A DNA stretch of 10,651 nt, from NCBI GenBank assembly GCA_037132075.1, contig JBAXPV010000068.1, forward strand, positions 1 to 10,651, given 5' to 3'. Of the stretch, positions 1 through 6,099 are shown piece by piece; the stretch's first letter is position 1, and each line of letters begins with the position of its first letter. The notes beneath the pieces were generated by a model. The model was not told where the DNA came from, did not search any database, and worked only from the letters and a program-made list of their open reading frames with translations. The position numbers and the translations under genes are program-made. The DNA is from JBAXPV01 sp037132075. GTDB taxonomy: Bacteria; Bacteroidota; Bacteroidia; Bacteroidales; CAIXZF01.

Positions 1-495
1 AGAACCATAGGGTTGGTTGTCGTAACGCATGCTTCTTTCTTCTTTCACGACTTTGCGCTGAGTTTCAACGCCAACGCTGTCGATGCGGAGATGTAGCAGC
101 CTTTCAGATTCGAGCCATAAGCCCAATTCAAGTTGGTTAGAGGGGAGGAGTTCATAATAAAAAGTCCTGTCCTGTGTAGTATTGGCGTTGTTCACCCCCC
201 CCGCATTTTGAGTGAGCTTGTCGAAGGTGCCCCTGGGGATGTTGTCACTACCTTCAAACATCAGGTGTTCAAAGAAATGCGCGAATCCCGTACGGGTTGA
301 GCTTTCATCCTTAGAGCCAACATGGTAGAGGATGGTGACTGCAACGGTGGGTGTGGTGTTGTCCTGGTGAAGGATCACGTGTAGGCCATTCGGGAGGTCA
401 TACTCCACGAATTTGACCGGGTTTCCTTCCGCCATGACACCCAGTGCCAGGAAAATGAATGAGGAAACGAGTAAGCATTTTAACTTCAGGATCAT
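1..495 (-). CDS. M16 family zinc metalloprotease, N-terminal part (cut by window edge)
   Basis: Reading the minus strand from an ATG at 495 gives 165 uninterrupted codons to the window edge. Residues 1-22 form a signal peptide (basic start, hydrophobic core, VMA|EG cleavage), so the enzyme is exported, probably to the periplasm. A pitrilysin/insulinase domain follows: N36-G37-L38 (the NGL of this family), the inverted zinc motif H73-F-F-E76-H77, and the third ligand E153 in VVKEER. The H77-to-E153 spacing of 76 matches the family. Family members are usually about 400-450 residues (one repeat) or about 900 (two), so at least half is missing and a second, often inactive, M16 gene may follow outside the window. 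It is divergent from rpsF. The family assignment is firm; the substrate is unknown. Confidence 0.93.
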   Translation of the reverse strand, partial: MILKLKCLLVSSFIFLALGVMAEGNPVKFVEYDLPNGLHVILHQDNTTPTVAVTILYHVGSKDESSTRTGFAHFFEHLMFEGSDNIPRGTFDKLTQNAGGVNNANTTQDRTFYYELLPSNQLELGLWLESERLLHLRIDSVGVETQRKVVKEERSMRYDNQPYGS

Positions 496-570
496 TGAGA
501 TAAGTGTTTGGTTATCAGAAAAAAGAAGGAATGTTTAGGAGAAATTGCTGCTTGTTTTTTTAGATTTTGA

Positions 571-578
571 CAAAGGTA
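571..578 (-). promoter_or_regulatory. Probable -7 box of the M16 protease promoter
   Basis: The minus strand reads TACCTTTG here, an exact match to the Bacteroidota -7 consensus TAnnTTTG. It lies 76 bp before the M16 start codon at 495, which would leave a leader of roughly 70 nt. No convincing TTTG -33 box is seen at the expected spacing, so the call rests on the -7 box and its position. Confidence 0.5.
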
Positions 579-625
579 GTCTGATTTAATTATCCATTAG
601 TTTTTCTCGCAATGAAAAACTTTAC

Positions 626-633
626 TATCTTTG
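626..633 (+). promoter_or_regulatory. Probable -7 box of the rpsF-rpsR-rplI promoter
   Basis: TATCTTTG matches the Bacteroidota -7 consensus TAnnTTTG. A T-run at 601-605, 20 nt upstream, gives a partial (TTTT instead of TTTG) -33 box. Transcription would begin near 637-640, giving a leader of about 45-50 nt before the rpsF ATG at 686. The leader is A-rich and shows no obvious Shine-Dalgarno sequence. Confidence 0.6.
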
Positions 634-685
634 CACTCCATTTTCAAAAAGATGGATAAACAATTTAAAATCAAAGTTTAAAACC

Positions 686-1060
686 ATGTCAAACCAGTAT
701 GAGACCGTTTTCATTATGACTCCCGTTTTGTCTGATGACCAGATGAAGGAAACGGCCCAAAAATTCGTAAAGCTGCTCAAAGACAAAGGAGCAGAGGTCA
801 TCTACGAGAACAACTGGGGCTTGCGCAAGCTTGCCTACCCTATCCAAAAGAAGACAACAGGCTTCTATTTCCTCGTTGAGTTTAAGGCTGAAGGCCCTGT
901 AATCCAGGATCTTGAAATCGCCTACAAACGTGACGAGCGTATCATGCGTTTCCTTACCGTAGCTCTCGACAAACATGCTTCTGCATATACCGAGAAAAGA
1001 AGGGCTCTGAAATCCGCTGCTCCAAAAGAAGAACCGAAAACTGAAGCTCAAGCTAACTAA
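686..1060 (+). CDS. rpsF: 30S ribosomal protein bS6
   Basis: This is bS6, which pairs with bS18 on the central domain (platform) of the 30S subunit. At 124 residues it fits the family, which is about 95-135 residues depending on tail length. The N-terminal YETVFIMTPVLSDDQ strand-helix start and the central NNWGLRKLAYPIQKK segment are typical, and after about residue 105 there is a charged Lys/Glu/Ala-rich tail. The ATG at 686 is the natural start, directly after an A-rich leader. It is the first gene of the rpsF-rpsR-rplI operon and its stop lies 8 nt before rpsR. Many bacteria have ssb or priB between rpsF and rpsR; here there is nothing, as is usual in Bacteroidota. Confidence 0.97.
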   Translation: MSNQYETVFIMTPVLSDDQMKETAQKFVKLLKDKGAEVIYENNWGLRKLAYPIQKKTTGFYFLVEFKAEGPVIQDLEIAYKRDERIMRFLTVALDKHASAYTEKRRALKSAAPKEEPKTEAQAN

Positions 1061-1068
1061 GGAAAACC

Positions 1069-1341
1069 ATGGCAACACAAAACAATTCCGACATCAAGTA
1101 CTTGACCCCGATAGCGGTCGACGTAAAGAAAAAGAAGTACTGCAGGTTCAAAAAAAGCGGCATCAAATACATCGATTATAAAGATGCTGACTTCCTCCTG
1201 AAATTTGTGAATGAGCAAGGAAAAATTCTTCCCCGCCGTATCACAGGAACTTCAACAAAATACCAGCGCAAGGTTGCCCAGGCTATTAAAAGAGCCCGCC
1301 ACCTTGCCTTAATGCCCTACGTGGCCGATATGTTAAAATAA
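1069..1341 (+). CDS. rpsR: 30S ribosomal protein bS18
   Basis: This is bS18, the partner of bS6 on the 30S platform near the mRNA exit. At 90 residues it is a normal length. Recognisable parts are the basic KKKYCRFKKSGIKYIDYKD segment (residues 20-38) and the RNA-binding C-terminal half, with PRRITGTSTKYQRKVAQAIK (about 55-74) and RARHLALMPY (about 75-84). It has a single Cys in the N-terminal part and no zinc-binding CxxC pair. It starts 8 nt after the rpsF stop and ends 12 nt before rplI, consistent with one transcript. Confidence 0.97.
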   Translation: MATQNNSDIKYLTPIAVDVKKKKYCRFKKSGIKYIDYKDADFLLKFVNEQGKILPRRITGTSTKYQRKVAQAIKRARHLALMPYVADMLK

Positions 1342-1353
1342 AGGGAGGCAGAT

Positions 1354-1806
1354 ATGGAAGTCATTTTAAAACACGATGTGCCCAACCTGGGCTACACCAA
1401 CGAGCAAGTTACAGTGAAACCCGGCTATGCCAGGAATTATCTGATCCCACAAGGACTCGCCCTGATCGCTACACCAACCAATTTGAAGGTTCATGCTGAA
1501 ACCATGAAACAAAAAGCCTTTAAAGCTGAGAAAATTAAACTGGAAGCCCAGGATATGGTTTCCCGTCTTGGCAACCTGGTTGTAAAAATCGGTGCTAAAG
1601 CCGCTCCGACCGGAAAAATCTACGGTTCTGTCAACTCAATTCAGATTGCAGAAGCCATCAAAGAACAATTCGGCTTTGATGTTGACCGTAAAAAGATCCA
1701 TCTCGATGATGGTGATTCAATAAAAGAAACCGGTACCTACAAAGCCAGAATCATCCTTCACAAAGAAGCTCAGGCAGAAATAACTTTTGAAGTTTTTGCT
1801 GAGTAG
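1354..1806 (+). CDS. rplI: 50S ribosomal protein bL9
   Basis: This is bL9, which binds 23S rRNA near the base of the L1 stalk and reaches across to neighbouring ribosomes. The 150-residue length is typical. The N-terminal domain has MEVILKHDVPNLGY and the family signature VKPGYARNYLIPQGLA (residues 21-36). The long connecting helix spans about 45-75, and the C-terminal domain includes GKIYGSVNSIQIAEAI (about 88-103) and the closing ITFEV strand. Its GGGAGG Shine-Dalgarno-like sequence at 1343-1348 is the strongest ribosome-binding site in the window, unusual for a phylum that rarely uses one. An intrinsic terminator ends the operon just downstream. Confidence 0.98.
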   Translation: MEVILKHDVPNLGYTNEQVTVKPGYARNYLIPQGLALIATPTNLKVHAETMKQKAFKAEKIKLEAQDMVSRLGNLVVKIGAKAAPTGKIYGSVNSIQIAEAIKEQFGFDVDRKKIHLDDGDSIKETGTYKARIILHKEAQAEITFEVFAE

Positions 1807-1824
1807 TTCTTCGGATTGAAATCA

Positions 1825-1832
1825 TACCTTTG
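1825..1832 (+). promoter_or_regulatory. Possible -7 box for the RNA methyltransferase gene, next to the rplI terminator
   Basis: TACCTTTG fits the Bacteroidota -7 consensus TAnnTTTG and ends one base before the terminator hairpin. Transcription would start around 1836-1838, inside the 5' arm of the hairpin and about 30 nt before the ATG at 1866. No good -33 TTTG is seen at the expected distance, so this is a suggestion from one box and its position. Confidence 0.45.
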
Positions 1833-1833
1833 T

Positions 1834-1865
1834 CCCGTCAGTTTTTGCTGACGGGATTTTTTTTT
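1834..1865 (+). terminator. Intrinsic terminator of the rpsF-rpsR-rplI operon
   Basis: There is a perfect 8-bp stem, CCCGTCAG (1834-1841) with CTGACGGG (1848-1855), and a 6-nt TTTTTG loop. One A and then nine T follow (1857-1865). It lies 27 nt after the rplI stop and its T-run directly abuts the ATG of the next gene. Confidence 0.93.
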
Positions 1866-2660
1866 ATGCTGACAAAAAACAAAATAAAGCAATTGCAATC
1901 GCTTCGCGAAAGCAAACAACGACAGGAACAAGGCTTGTTCCTGGTCGAAGGCCCAAAATGGGTCTCAGAAATACTCCAAAGCCAGATGAATATCGTGGAG
2001 CTATTTGCCGTTGATGCCTGGATAAACCACCATCAAACGCTGCTCGTTAACAAAAAATTCCCTGTTATTCCTATCGATGATATGGAATTAAAGAAAATAA
2101 GCAGTCTTATCACACCCAATGCCGTAGTCGCAGTTATCAGGATGCCCCGACCTTCTCTGGATCCCGACCTGTTTCAACAAGACCTTTGCCTGATGCTGGA
2201 TGGGATTCAGGATCCGGGAAACCTTGGGACTATAATCCGTATTGCCGACTGGTATGGCGTGCAACAGATTATCTGTTCAACTGATTGCGTCGACCTTTAC
2301 AACTCAAAAGTGATTCAAGCCAGCATGGGATCCCTCCTCAGGGTTAAAGTCATCTATAAAGACCTGAAAGAGTTCCTCACCTCATTGCCCTCTGGAATCC
2401 CAATCTATGGCGCACTTCTCGATGGTGAGAATATAGTCCTGGAAAAACTTTCAGCCAACGGAATTATTATCATCGGAAATGAATCAAAAGGGATATCAAA
2501 ATCGATCCTGCCATTCATTACCCACAAAATTAAAATACCTTCTTTCGACATTGGCGATATGGAAGGCAAAGCTGAATCACTTAACGCATCCATCGCCACT
2601 TCCCTGATATGCCATGAGTTTCGCAGGCGAATCACAACAAACAAAGAAGTAAATTCATAA
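1866..2660 (+). CDS. SpoU/TrmH-family RNA 2'-O-methyltransferase
   Basis: This enzyme probably transfers a methyl group from S-adenosylmethionine to a ribose 2'-OH in rRNA or tRNA. The exact nucleotide cannot be read from the sequence. The N-terminal part (about 1-95) is an L7Ae-like RNA-binding domain with the typical EQGLFLVEGPKWVSEIL start. The SPOUT (knotted) domain follows: motif 1 LDGIQDPGNLGTIIRIADWY (111-130, with N119 and R125), motif 2 IIIIGNESKGIS (about 200-211), and motif 3 AESLNASIATSL (236-247). Motif 3 is preceded by an acidic stretch, FDIGDMEG. I chose the ATG at 1866 (264 residues) because the family motif begins right after it. An upstream TTG at 1830 in the same frame would translate the terminator hairpin. 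It may have its own promoter at 1825-1832 or rely on read-through. Confidence 0.9.
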   Translation: MLTKNKIKQLQSLRESKQRQEQGLFLVEGPKWVSEILQSQMNIVELFAVDAWINHHQTLLVNKKFPVIPIDDMELKKISSLITPNAVVAVIRMPRPSLDPDLFQQDLCLMLDGIQDPGNLGTIIRIADWYGVQQIICSTDCVDLYNSKVIQASMGSLLRVKVIYKDLKEFLTSLPSGIPIYGALLDGENIVLEKLSANGIIIIGNESKGISKSILPFITHKIKIPSFDIGDMEGKAESLNASIATSLICHEFRRRITTNKEVNS

Positions 2661-2667
2661 TATATTA

Positions 2668-2675
2668 TATATTTG
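2668..2675 (+). promoter_or_regulatory. Possible -7 box for the T9SS plug gene
   Basis: TATATTTG fits TAnnTTTG in the 26-nt gap between the methyltransferase stop (2660) and the ATG at 2687. Transcription would start only about 5-8 nt before the ATG, so the mRNA would be almost leaderless. The region is very A/T-rich, so a chance match is possible. Co-transcription with the methyltransferase gene is the alternative. Confidence 0.4.
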
Positions 2676-2686
2676 ATTTTGCTGAA

Positions 2687-3997
2687 ATGAAAGTATGTAA
2701 AATAATATTGTTGTTTATCTGTGTCTTCTCTCTGGCAGGCATCCAGGCGCAACAAGATACTGCGAAAAAGAAGGAATACTTCGAAGAGAATTTTCTGAAA
2801 TACGAAAATTGTATTTATAAAAACAATATCAGGACTGTCCTTCTGCATCGCCCGGGTTTTGAATTATCAGAACCGGTTATCCTGCTGGGTTCCGATCAGA
2901 AATTGCTGTTGTCGTTCGACGAACTAAACGGAACCATCGAGCATTATAAATATATGTTTATTCATTGCACCTCTGATTGGAAGCCGACACAGATCAACCC
3001 GCATAAGGTTATGGATGGCTATGATGATGCTGATATTCGTGATTTCCGCACTTCCAATACTACCTTGCAGCCTTATATGCACTATGAGCTTTCTTTTCCG
3101 AATGATGACATCCAGTTTAGGATTTCCGGAAACTATATTGTTTTAGTTTTTGCTGATGACGACCCTTTAAAACGGGCACTTACTGCCCGCTTTTGCATCG
3201 TCGAGCCAAAAGTGAAGATCATGGCTGAGGTGAAGAGAGGCAACAGCCTCGATGACCTTGAACGTCAACAGCGAATTGAATTTTACCTTTCGGCTTCAGG
3301 AGCCGGTTTAAGTGACCCATACCGTAATGTCGACGTGATCATCCGGCAAAATAAACGCTGGGACAATGCCATCACTAACCTCAAACCAAGTCTGGTGAAT
3401 GGAGATGTTTTGGAATATCATCACGATTATGGCAGCGTTTTTAACGGGGGCAATGAGTTTCGCTTTTTCGACAACAAAAGCGTGAAATACAATTCGGAGA
3501 ATGTCGACCATATTGACGCAGGTGATCATCTCTATGAGTATTATTTAAAACAAGATCAAAAACGGAATACTAAAGTCTATATCACAGAAACCGACATCAA
3601 CGGTCGTTGCCTGATCACAACAGTGGATGGTCGCGATCCCTCGGTGGACGGGGATTATACCCTGGTTCATTTTAGCCTGAAATATGCACCGCCATTTTTT
3701 GATGGAAGCGTTTATCTCTGTGGTGCATTGACGCAATGGGCGTTTTCAAAGGAGAATAAAATGATCTATAATTATAGTGCGAAGGCTTATGAGCTAACTT
3801 TATTGCTCAAACAGGGATATTATAATTATGAATATCTTTTTGTTGAAAATGGGAAAAAGGATGGCGATGAATCACGAATCGAGGGAAGCCATTTCGAGGC
3901 TGAAAATGAATACGATATCTTCGTTTACTACAGCGATCCTATGCTGGAATACCAGCGCTTGATGGGGTGGGCGGTGATTCAGTCACGGAGAAAATGA
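2687..3997 (+). CDS. Type IX secretion system plug protein family (DUF5103-type)
   Basis: In T9SS the outer-membrane translocon SprA is closed from the periplasmic side by a plug protein when no substrate shuttle is bound. This 436-residue protein resembles that family. It has a signal peptide at residues 1-21 (IQA|QQ), then the characteristic N-terminal region with VLLHRPGFELSEPVILLGSD (51-70), the HCTSDWKPTQ block (93-102) and PNDDIQFRISGNYIVLVF (138-155). The C-terminal part (about 335-390, VYLCGALTQW and the following strands) looks like an immunoglobulin-like or CBM48-like beta-sandwich. No T9SS C-terminal sorting signal is evident, as expected for a machinery component rather than a cargo. 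It is not next to other T9SS genes here. The family call is made from memory of conserved blocks. Confidence 0.85.
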   Translation: MKVCKIILLFICVFSLAGIQAQQDTAKKKEYFEENFLKYENCIYKNNIRTVLLHRPGFELSEPVILLGSDQKLLLSFDELNGTIEHYKYMFIHCTSDWKPTQINPHKVMDGYDDADIRDFRTSNTTLQPYMHYELSFPNDDIQFRISGNYIVLVFADDDPLKRALTARFCIVEPKVKIMAEVKRGNSLDDLERQQRIEFYLSASGAGLSDPYRNVDVIIRQNKRWDNAITNLKPSLVNGDVLEYHHDYGSVFNGGNEFRFFDNKSVKYNSENVDHIDAGDHLYEYYLKQDQKRNTKVYITETDINGRCLITTVDGRDPSVDGDYTLVHFSLKYAPPFFDGSVYLCGALTQWAFSKENKMIYNYSAKAYELTLLLKQGYYNYEYLFVENGKKDGDESRIEGSHFEAENEYDIFVYYSDPMLEYQRLMGWAVIQSRRK

Positions 3998-4027
3998 TGT
4001 ACCCTTTCATCTGTACACCGGTACATC
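3996..4027. terminator. Hairpin at the convergent gene junction, possible weak terminator
   Basis: A perfect 8-bp inverted repeat, GATGTACC (3996-4003) with GGTACATC (4020-4027), encloses a 16-nt loop and begins at the plug gene's stop codon. On the minus strand the 3' arm is followed by ATTTTC, a short T-run, so it could end transcription coming from the ABC permease gene. On the plus strand no T-run follows. Confidence 0.35.
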
Positions 4028-4043
4028 GGCACATCGGTTACTC
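4012..4043. repeat. Short tandem octamer repeat covering the permease stop codon
   Basis: Four imperfect 8-bp units stand in a row: TGTACACC, GGTACATC, GGCACATC and GGTTACTC. The last one contains the stop codon and final codon of the ABC permease (TTA at 4038-4040 on the plus strand). The first unit and part of the second also form a small TGTAC-ACCG-GTACA hairpin (4012-4025). Confidence 0.55.
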
Positions 4044-5279
4044 GTATCGCAATGCCTCAATCGGATCCAGGTTTGATGCTTTGATGGCGGGATAGATACC
4101 AGAAATCACCGCTACAAAGAAGCAGAGAATTACGCCTCCTGCGATCCAGACCCAGGGGACAATAAAGGCACTTTTGATGACAAACGACAGGATATTTCCG
4201 ATCATGATTCCCAGGAAGATCCCCAGATAACCGCCCAATTGCCCGATCACGATGGCTTCTACAAGAAACTGATTTCGGATCAGTTTGCGGTTGGCTCCCA
4301 TGGCTTTCCGGATACCAATTTCACGAGTGCGTTCCGTGACAGAAACGAGCATAATGTTCATCAGTCCAATTGCAGCGCCCAATAAGGTGATCAAGCCGAT
4401 GATCTGGGCAGCCATGGAGATGTATTTCAGGTTATCAATCAACATTCGGGCGATGTCATCGCTTTTGGAGATATCGAAATCGTCTTCAAGACCAATATTG
4501 ACTTTGCGGATTTTTCGGAATAATCCAGTTGCTTCTCCCTGCGCTGGTTCCACCTCCGTGGAATTATTCATCATCACTACAATATTAAATGACATATTCG
4601 GGCGGGCAAAGGTCGTTCTAACGTTGTTTAAAGGCAGGAGACAAGCCCTGTCACCGGAGAAGCCCATGCTGCTTCCTTTTTCTTTGATCACTCCAATAAT
4701 CTCATATTTTCCTGGGCCAATCGTGACGGTTTTTCCAACAGGATCAATCTTGTCTTTAAAAACAGTTTTGGCAACCTCGGATCCTAAAACTACAACTTTA
4801 GCCCCATAAAACAATTCGGTAGGAGTGAAATTCCTGCCTTTGGCGATCTCCAGGCCTGCTGTTGGGATGTAGTTTTCATCGGTTCCCATTACCGTAATAT
4901 TCGGATTGGTTTTAAACGACTCATATTTGACCGTGGCAATCCCAGATGCATAGATATATACGGAGGTTGTAGAAGGAAATGTAAATTCTTTTTTGAAGTT
5001 CATTGCCTGCTCATAGCTAATCACAGCAAAGGTTTTGGGTTTGGTGTGATTTCCTCCCATATGGACATTCATTGTCCTGTTCCGGATGGTAAACGAATTT
5101 GCCCCCATCATGGCAAAATTCGAGGTCAGTGAGTACTTGATAGAATCAATAGCAGTGAGTATTCCCACCAGCGCCATTATTCCAAAAGCGATGATCATTA
5201 CAGTCAAGGTCGTTCTGAGCATATGACTGCGGATAGATTGCAGCGCAATTCTTATATTTTCCCGAATAACAGGTTGCAT
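4038..5279 (-). CDS. MacB/FtsX-type ABC transporter permease
   Basis: This is the membrane subunit of a type VII (MacB-like) ABC system, which moves substrates or mechanical signals across the envelope without forming a classic channel. The 413 residues show the standard plan. One N-terminal membrane helix (about 21-43) follows a short cytoplasmic start. A periplasmic MacB-PCD domain spans about 45-285. Three C-terminal helices (about 290-314, 339-367, 376-398) follow, with the signature ERTREIGIRKAMGA (316-329) after the second helix and the family ending DPIEALRYE. No ATPase gene is adjacent, so the partner must be encoded elsewhere. It lies 41 nt after upp on the same strand with no terminator between, so the two may share a transcript. 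The substrate cannot be inferred. Confidence 0.93.
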   Translation of the reverse strand: MQPVIRENIRIALQSIRSHMLRTTLTVMIIAFGIMALVGILTAIDSIKYSLTSNFAMMGANSFTIRNRTMNVHMGGNHTKPKTFAVISYEQAMNFKKEFTFPSTTSVYIYASGIATVKYESFKTNPNITVMGTDENYIPTAGLEIAKGRNFTPTELFYGAKVVVLGSEVAKTVFKDKIDPVGKTVTIGPGKYEIIGVIKEKGSSMGFSGDRACLLPLNNVRTTFARPNMSFNIVVMMNNSTEVEPAQGEATGLFRKIRKVNIGLEDDFDISKSDDIARMLIDNLKYISMAAQIIGLITLLGAAIGLMNIMLVSVTERTREIGIRKAMGANRKLIRNQFLVEAIVIGQLGGYLGIFLGIMIGNILSFVIKSAFIVPWVWIAGGVILCFFVAVISGIYPAIKASNLDPIEALRYE

Positions 5280-5320
5280 GGTGGGCAGCGTTTATAGTAG
5301 AAGGAACAAGTTTGGCTTTT

Positions 5321-5971
5321 TTATATTTTAGTCCCGTAGGCTAGATCCCCGGCATCCCCGAAACCTGGGACGACATACGCTTGGGCGGTAAGTTCATCAT
5401 CAATAGCACCAACCCACAGCGTCACTTCTGTATTAGAAAGGTGACGTTTCAGGTATTCAACGCCCTCTGCACTAGCGACAATAGTAACAATATGGGTATG
5501 TAGAGGCCGGCCTTTACTTACTAATTCTCTGTATGCCAGCACCATAGATGCTCCTGTGGCCAGGATGGCATCTGTTAAAATAAGCACTTTGCCTTCCAAT
5601 TCAGGAACGGAAGAGTATTCAAGTTGAATCGAAGTCCTGCCATCTTTGTGGTATTTACGGTAGGCTGAAATAAAAGCATTCTCCGAGCGGTCGAAAATAT
5701 TGAGCAAGCCCTGGTGAATGGGCAGCCCCGCACGCAAAATAGTCGCAAGCACCGGATAACTCGCCAAAACAGGCACATCAGCAATACCAAGACTGGTGAC
5801 TACATCTTTGGGTTCATATTTCAGCGTCTCACTGATCCGGATTGCAAAGTATTCGCCAATACGTTCCAGGTTTCTTCTGAATCTTAAACTATCTTTTTGT
5901 ATCTCAACATCCCTGATTTCAGCAATAAACTGATTTAAAATGCTGGGCTGAATCCCTAATATCCTTACCAT
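5321..5971 (-). CDS. upp: Uracil phosphoribosyltransferase
   Basis: This enzyme makes UMP from uracil and PRPP in cytosolic pyrimidine salvage. Recognisable parts are ILNQFIAEIRDVEIQKDSLR near the start, the ATILRAGLPIHQG loop, the PRPP-binding loop LILTDAILATGASM and the uracil-binding end VVPGFGDAGDLAYGT. The PRPP loop reads D-A-I-L-A-T-G where the usual form is D-P-M-L-A-T-G; the catalytic-type Asp and the ATG core are kept. I prefer the ATG at 5971 (216 residues, the usual length in this phylum) over an in-frame GTG at 6001. The N-terminus then aligns with the family, and the strong promoter would leave only about 8 nt before the GTG. The ABC permease gene follows after 41 nt. Confidence 0.93.
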   Translation of the reverse strand: MVRILGIQPSILNQFIAEIRDVEIQKDSLRFRRNLERIGEYFAIRISETLKYEPKDVVTSLGIADVPVLASYPVLATILRAGLPIHQGLLNIFDRSENAFISAYRKYHKDGRTSIQLEYSSVPELEGKVLILTDAILATGASMVLAYRELVSKGRPLHTHIVTIVASAEGVEYLKRHLSNTEVTLWVGAIDDELTAQAYVVPGFGDAGDLAYGTKI

Positions 5972-6014
5972 AGCGGTTTTTTTATAAAGTAACAATTCCA
6001 CGTTGAAAGTACAA

Positions 6015-6046
6015 CAAACCTACATGTTATTCTAGAGTTTTGCAAA
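6015..6046 (-). promoter_or_regulatory. Canonical Bacteroidota promoter of upp
   Basis: On the minus strand TTTG (6046-6043) is followed after exactly 20 nt by TAGGTTTG (6022-6015). This matches both the -33 (TTTG) and -7 (TAnnTTTG) boxes at the expected spacing and is the best promoter in the window. Transcription should start near 6009-6011, giving a leader of about 40 nt to the upp ATG at 5971. Confidence 0.82.
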
Positions 6047-6099
6047 ATTGTGGTGGAAAAATTTTGTGATGGGTTAATGGGGCGCTTGGGTGATGGTGT

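Noticed and set aside
498..516. Hairpin GATAA/TTATC before the M16 start codon as a regulatory element
   Set aside because: A 5-bp, mostly A/T stem is expected by chance in such a region.
638..685. S6:S18-binding regulatory RNA in the rpsF leader
   Set aside because: The leader is short and A-rich, and I could not find the structured stem with a CCG-containing bulge known for this motif.
1830..1865. In-frame TTG at 1830 extending the RNA methyltransferase by 12 residues
   Set aside because: The extension is encoded entirely by the terminator hairpin and its T-run, and the family's conserved N-terminus starts right after the ATG at 1866.
4285..4809. 174-codon open frame on the plus strand inside the permease gene
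   Set aside because: It is antisense to a gene with clear family motifs, and its translation shows no recognisable domain; it is a shadow frame.
5972..6001. GTG start at 6001 for upp
   Set aside because: The promoter at 6015-6046 would leave almost no leader, and the family N-terminus aligns with the ATG at 5971.
6043..6066. Inverted repeat as terminator of the glycan operon
   Set aside because: The stem is short and AT-rich and no T-run follows on the minus strand.
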